The notes under the pieces: model-generated
Database searches by the model: none
What the model was told of the DNA's origin: nothing
The model's input: the letters and a program-made list of their open reading frames with translations, nothing else
From: an uncultured Acetatifactor sp.
GTDB taxonomy: Bacteria; Bacillota; Clostridia; Lachnospirales; Lachnospiraceae
Direction: 5' to 3'
DNA length: 8,739 nucleotides
Assembly: GCA_947631715.1 (NCBI GenBank)
Contig: CANRMK010000090.1
Coordinates: forward strand, 1 to 8,739
Position numbers and translations under genes: made by a program
Shown here: positions 7,074 through 8,739 of the stretch, one piece after another
How positions within the stretch are numbered: the first letter of the stretch is position 1
How the letters are laid out: each line of letters opens with the position of its first letter

Positions 7074-7306
7074 ATTTTTTCCTTTTCCGCTTTCTTTGTT
7101 TTCGGAACCGAACAGCCGCCGGCTCGGTCTGAGCCAAACTGCATGAGAATGCGCTTTTGGCTGCGGGACGGTCTTGGCTGAATCGCTGCCGCTTTTAACA
7201 TATGCTGTATCCTTTCTTATTTAACCGCTTTTTTATGTATTTGGCAACAGATTTTTTGGAAAAAATGATTCGGAGAGTATGCCGGAACTCTGAATTGTAA
7301 AAATGA
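7074..7306 (-). promoter_or_regulatory. Long structured asnA leader
   Basis: If asnA is transcribed from the promoter candidate at 7313-7342, its mRNA has an untranslated leader of roughly 230 bases. Visible inverted repeats, in + coordinates, are ATTCGGAG (7268-7275)/CTCTGAAT (7288-7295), GCAT/ATGC around GAGA (7141-7152), GGCTC/GAGCC (7121-7135) and TTCGG/CCGAA (7101-7112). A short frame of 56 codons (7201 to 7031, - strand) starts at an ATG with AAAGGA upstream and overlaps the asnA start. It resembles no family I know. I could not recognise a known riboswitch or the T-box AGGGTGGNACCGCG box. The rest of the gap up to 7445 holds the two promoters described separately. Confidence 0.3.
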
Positions 7307-7312
7307 ACAAAA

Positions 7313-7342
7313 ATATAAGGAAAAACATCTATTTTTTGGCAA
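7313..7342 (-). promoter_or_regulatory. Candidate asnA promoter
   Basis: Read on the - strand, TTGCCA (7342-7337) and TTATAT (7318-7313) are separated by 18 bases, a reasonable -35/-10 pair for the housekeeping sigma factor in an A+T-rich stretch. It is the best candidate I found upstream of asnA, but both boxes are imperfect. Confidence 0.35.
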
Positions 7343-7351
7343 GGAAAACGA

Positions 7352-7379
7352 TTTACTTTCCGTTTTTTTCGGATATAAT
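7352..7379 (+). promoter_or_regulatory. Candidate promoter of HPr-like gene
   Basis: A perfect -10 box TATAAT (7374-7379) is preceded, with 16 bases between, by TTTACT (7352-7357) as an imperfect -35. A second possible -35, TTGACA, lies at 7382-7387 but has only a poor -10 (TAAAAG) 17 bases on. The -35 boxes of this promoter and the asnA candidate are ten bases apart, back to back. Confidence 0.5.
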
Positions 7380-7445
7380 AATTGACAACAGAACCTAAGG
7401 CATTTAAAAGGTCTCTACAAACAAAAACAGAAAGGATGGTTGGAA

Positions 7446-7670
7446 ATGGTAAAGACGATTCAGTTAACTCCGGACGAGGTTCAGCACTTTGTGGATGTCA
7501 CATCCAGATGCGATTTCGACATTGACATTTCCTATAACAGGTATGTAGTGGATGCCAAGTCGTTTCTGGGGGTGTACGGACTGGATTTTAAAAGCCCGCT
7601 GACAGTATCTTATGAGGGATACAACGCTGATCTTGAGGCGCTTTTAAATAAACTGGCCAAGGCAAGCTGA
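7446..7670 (+). CDS. HPr-like protein lacking the phosphocarrier histidine
   Basis: A 74-residue protein with the fold pattern of HPr, the phosphocarrier of the sugar phosphotransferase system. YNRYVVDAKSFLGVYGL aligns without gaps to the HPr segment around regulatory Ser46 (here Ser39), and the C-terminal helix DLEALLNKLAKAS also fits. Counting back 31 positions from that serine, as in HPr, places Thr8 where catalytic His15 should be and Asp10 where Arg17 should be; there is no GLHARPA motif. It therefore probably cannot carry phosphate from enzyme I. It may act like Crh, the Bacillus HPr paralogue that lacks His15 but is phosphorylated on Ser46 and helps CcpA. Start: TTG 7440 is in frame, but AAAGGA (7431-7436) lies nine bases from ATG 7446, a much better spacing. 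It is a one-gene unit, closed by a strong terminator. Fold assignment is fairly sure; the regulatory role is inference. Confidence 0.8.
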   Translation: MVKTIQLTPDEVQHFVDVTSRCDFDIDISYNRYVVDAKSFLGVYGLDFKSPLTVSYEGYNADLEALLNKLAKAS

Positions 7671-7697
7671 ACCAAAATACTAAATATTGTGTTTTCA

Positions 7698-7726
7698 TTG
7701 ACTCCCTATGCAGGATAGAGTACTAT
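7698..7726 (+). promoter_or_regulatory. Promoter-like pair inside the terminator hairpin
   Basis: TTGACT (7698-7703, 5 of 6 to consensus) and TACTAT (7721-7726, 4 of 6) are 17 bases apart and lie across the left arm and loop region of the hairpin that ends the HPr-like gene. The next gene starts about 60 bases downstream and has no other clear promoter. Confidence 0.4.
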
Positions 7727-7750
7727 CTTACATAGGGAGTTTTCTTTTCG
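7701..7750 (+). terminator. Intrinsic terminator of HPr-like gene
   Basis: ACTCCCTATG (7701-7710) and CATAGGGAGT (7731-7740) are perfect complements. The inner part continues with GATAG (7714-7718)/CTATC (7723-7727) around an AGTA loop, giving a 40-base two-part hairpin followed by TTTCTTTT. This is a strong stop 30 bp after the HPr-like gene. Confidence 0.93.
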
Positions 7751-7788
7751 GACAGGATCGACCAGAGGGAGAACGGATACGGGGAAGC

Positions 7789-8739
7789 ATGAAGAATACG
7801 GACGAAAGCCGGACAGACCGCAGTACAGAAAATAAGATCGCAGAGAACACGCAGGCAGAGAGCAGGGAGACGGACAGCATGGACGCGGAAAATTTATGCG
7901 GAGAGGTCCGCGTCTCCGTCAGAGGCCTGGTAGAGTTCGTGCTGCGCCATGGCGATATTGATGACCGCCGCCAGGGAGCCCCTGAAAATGCCATGCAGGA
8001 GGGAGGCAGGATCCATCGGATGATCCAGCGCCGGATGGGAGCGGACTATCAGGCGGAGGTATCCTTAAAGTATACTCAGCCTGCAGCGGGATATCTGCTG
8101 GCGGTGGAGGGAAGGGCCGACGGGATTTTTCCCATGGACGGCGAAATGGCCATTGACGAGATTAAGGGGACCTACCGGGAGCTTTCCAGGCTGAAAGAAC
8201 CCCTGCTCCTCCACCTGGCGCAGGCCAAATGCTATGCCTACATCTACAGTCTGCAGCAGAAGCTTTCCAAAATTCATGTGCGGCTGACCTACTGTCATAT
8301 CCCCACAGAAGACGTGCGTTATTTTTATCAGGAATATACCTTTCAGGAGCTGGAGCAGTGGTTTGGAGATCTGATCGCCTCTTACCGCAGATGGGCGGAT
8401 TACTCCTGGGAATGGAGAAAGCTCCGGAATGATTCGATACAGGGGCTGGCGTTCCCGTTTGACTACCGGGAGGGTCAGAGAGAGCTGGCGGCGAATGTCT
8501 ACCGGACGATCTATCATGGCAGAAAGCTGTTCCTGGAGGCGCCTACCGGGGTGGGAAAGACAATCTCCACGATCTATCCTTCCATTCAGGCGATGGGAAA
8601 GGGAATGGCGGAAAAGCTCTTTTACCTGACGGCAAAGACGATAACGGGAACGGTGGCGGAAAACACCATCGGCATTCTGCGCCGGAACGGCCTGCGGTTC
8701 AAGAGTGTGATCCTGACGGCCAGGGAAAAGATCTGCTTT
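7789..8739 (+). CDS. PD-(D/E)XK nuclease-Rad3/DinG-type helicase, N-terminal part
   Basis: The first 317 codons of a DNA helicase that runs off the right edge. Residues about 40-215 form a RecB/Cas4-like nuclease domain: GGRIHRMIQ (His76, Gln80), GRADGIF (Asp111), IDEIKG (Glu124, Lys126) and QAKCY (Gln145, Tyr149) are its ordered motifs. Then FDYREGQRELAANVY leads into Walker A, APTGVGKT (251-258), and YLTAKTITGTVAEN, typical of superfamily 2 XPD/DinG helicases. Cys316, at the edge, may be the first iron-sulphur cysteine of that family. The full protein should unwind DNA using ATP and cut or trim strands; a role in repair is inference. Start: ATG 7789 gives a charged, low-complexity N-tail of 30 residues. 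ATG 7879 (residue 31) has AGGGAG nine bases upstream and begins just before the conserved domain, so it is a real alternative. Transcription probably begins inside the preceding terminator region. Confidence 0.88.
   Translation, partial: MKNTDESRTDRSTENKIAENTQAESRETDSMDAENLCGEVRVSVRGLVEFVLRHGDIDDRRQGAPENAMQEGGRIHRMIQRRMGADYQAEVSLKYTQPAAGYLLAVEGRADGIFPMDGEMAIDEIKGTYRELSRLKEPLLLHLAQAKCYAYIYSLQQKLSKIHVRLTYCHIPTEDVRYFYQEYTFQELEQWFGDLIASYRRWADYSWEWRKLRNDSIQGLAFPFDYREGQRELAANVYRTIYHGRKLFLEAPTGVGKTISTIYPSIQAMGKGMAEKLFYLTAKTITGTVAENTIGILRRNGLRFKSVILTAREKICF

Noticed and set aside
7074..7306. T-box riboswitch in front of asnA
   Set aside because: The conserved AGGGTGGNACCGCG-type box and a following terminator hairpin are not present on the - strand.
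7789..8739. CRISPR-associated Cas4 or CasDinG
   Set aside because: The nuclease motifs resemble Cas4, but no repeats, other cas genes or effector subunits are visible, and a repair-type helicase fusion explains the chain.

Overview
The window looks like chromosome of a low-branching Firmicute, most likely a Clostridia/Lachnospiraceae-type gut anaerobe. The reasons are strong AGGAGG ribosome binding sites, fairly G+C-rich coding sequence with A+T-rich promoter gaps, an HPr-like protein that keeps the regulatory serine, AsnA rather than AsnB, and a Rad3/DinG-type helicase carrying an N-terminal PD-(D/E)XK nuclease domain. The genus is inference only. I see no phage, insertion sequence, CRISPR array, rRNA or tRNA.

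Left part (1-3826): the C-terminal end of an HD-GYP signalling protein, then an acyltransferase-3 membrane protein, then a large GT-C-like membrane protein, all on the + strand. The last two look like a cell-surface glycan modification pair. An 18-bp perfect palindrome lies just before the acyltransferase. About 165 bp of degenerate tandem hairpin repeats separates the acyltransferase from the GT-C-like gene.

Middle part (3827-6086): an AIM24/TIGR00266-family gene with an excellent ribosome binding site is broken by a one-base deficit in a G tract. A MATE-family transporter follows 21 bp later, so the two probably share a transcript. A strong hairpin terminator closes this unit and, read from the other side, also ends the convergent asnA gene.

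Right part (6063-8739): asnA (ammonia-dependent asparagine synthetase) on the - strand is divergent from a small HPr-like gene on the + strand. The gap of about 370 bp holds back-to-back promoter candidates and a long structured asnA leader. The HPr-like protein lacks the phosphocarrier histidine but keeps the Ser46 region, as Crh does. A long hairpin terminator follows it, and a promoter-like pair is embedded in that hairpin. The last gene is a nuclease-helicase fusion that runs off the right edge.

Most of the window is ordinary housekeeping and surface-biology sequence. The items most worth checking are the AIM24 frameshift (error, mutation or recoding), the hairpin repeat array, the histidine-less HPr homologue and the divergent asnA/HPr-like control region. 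I do not see a clear new multi-gene system.
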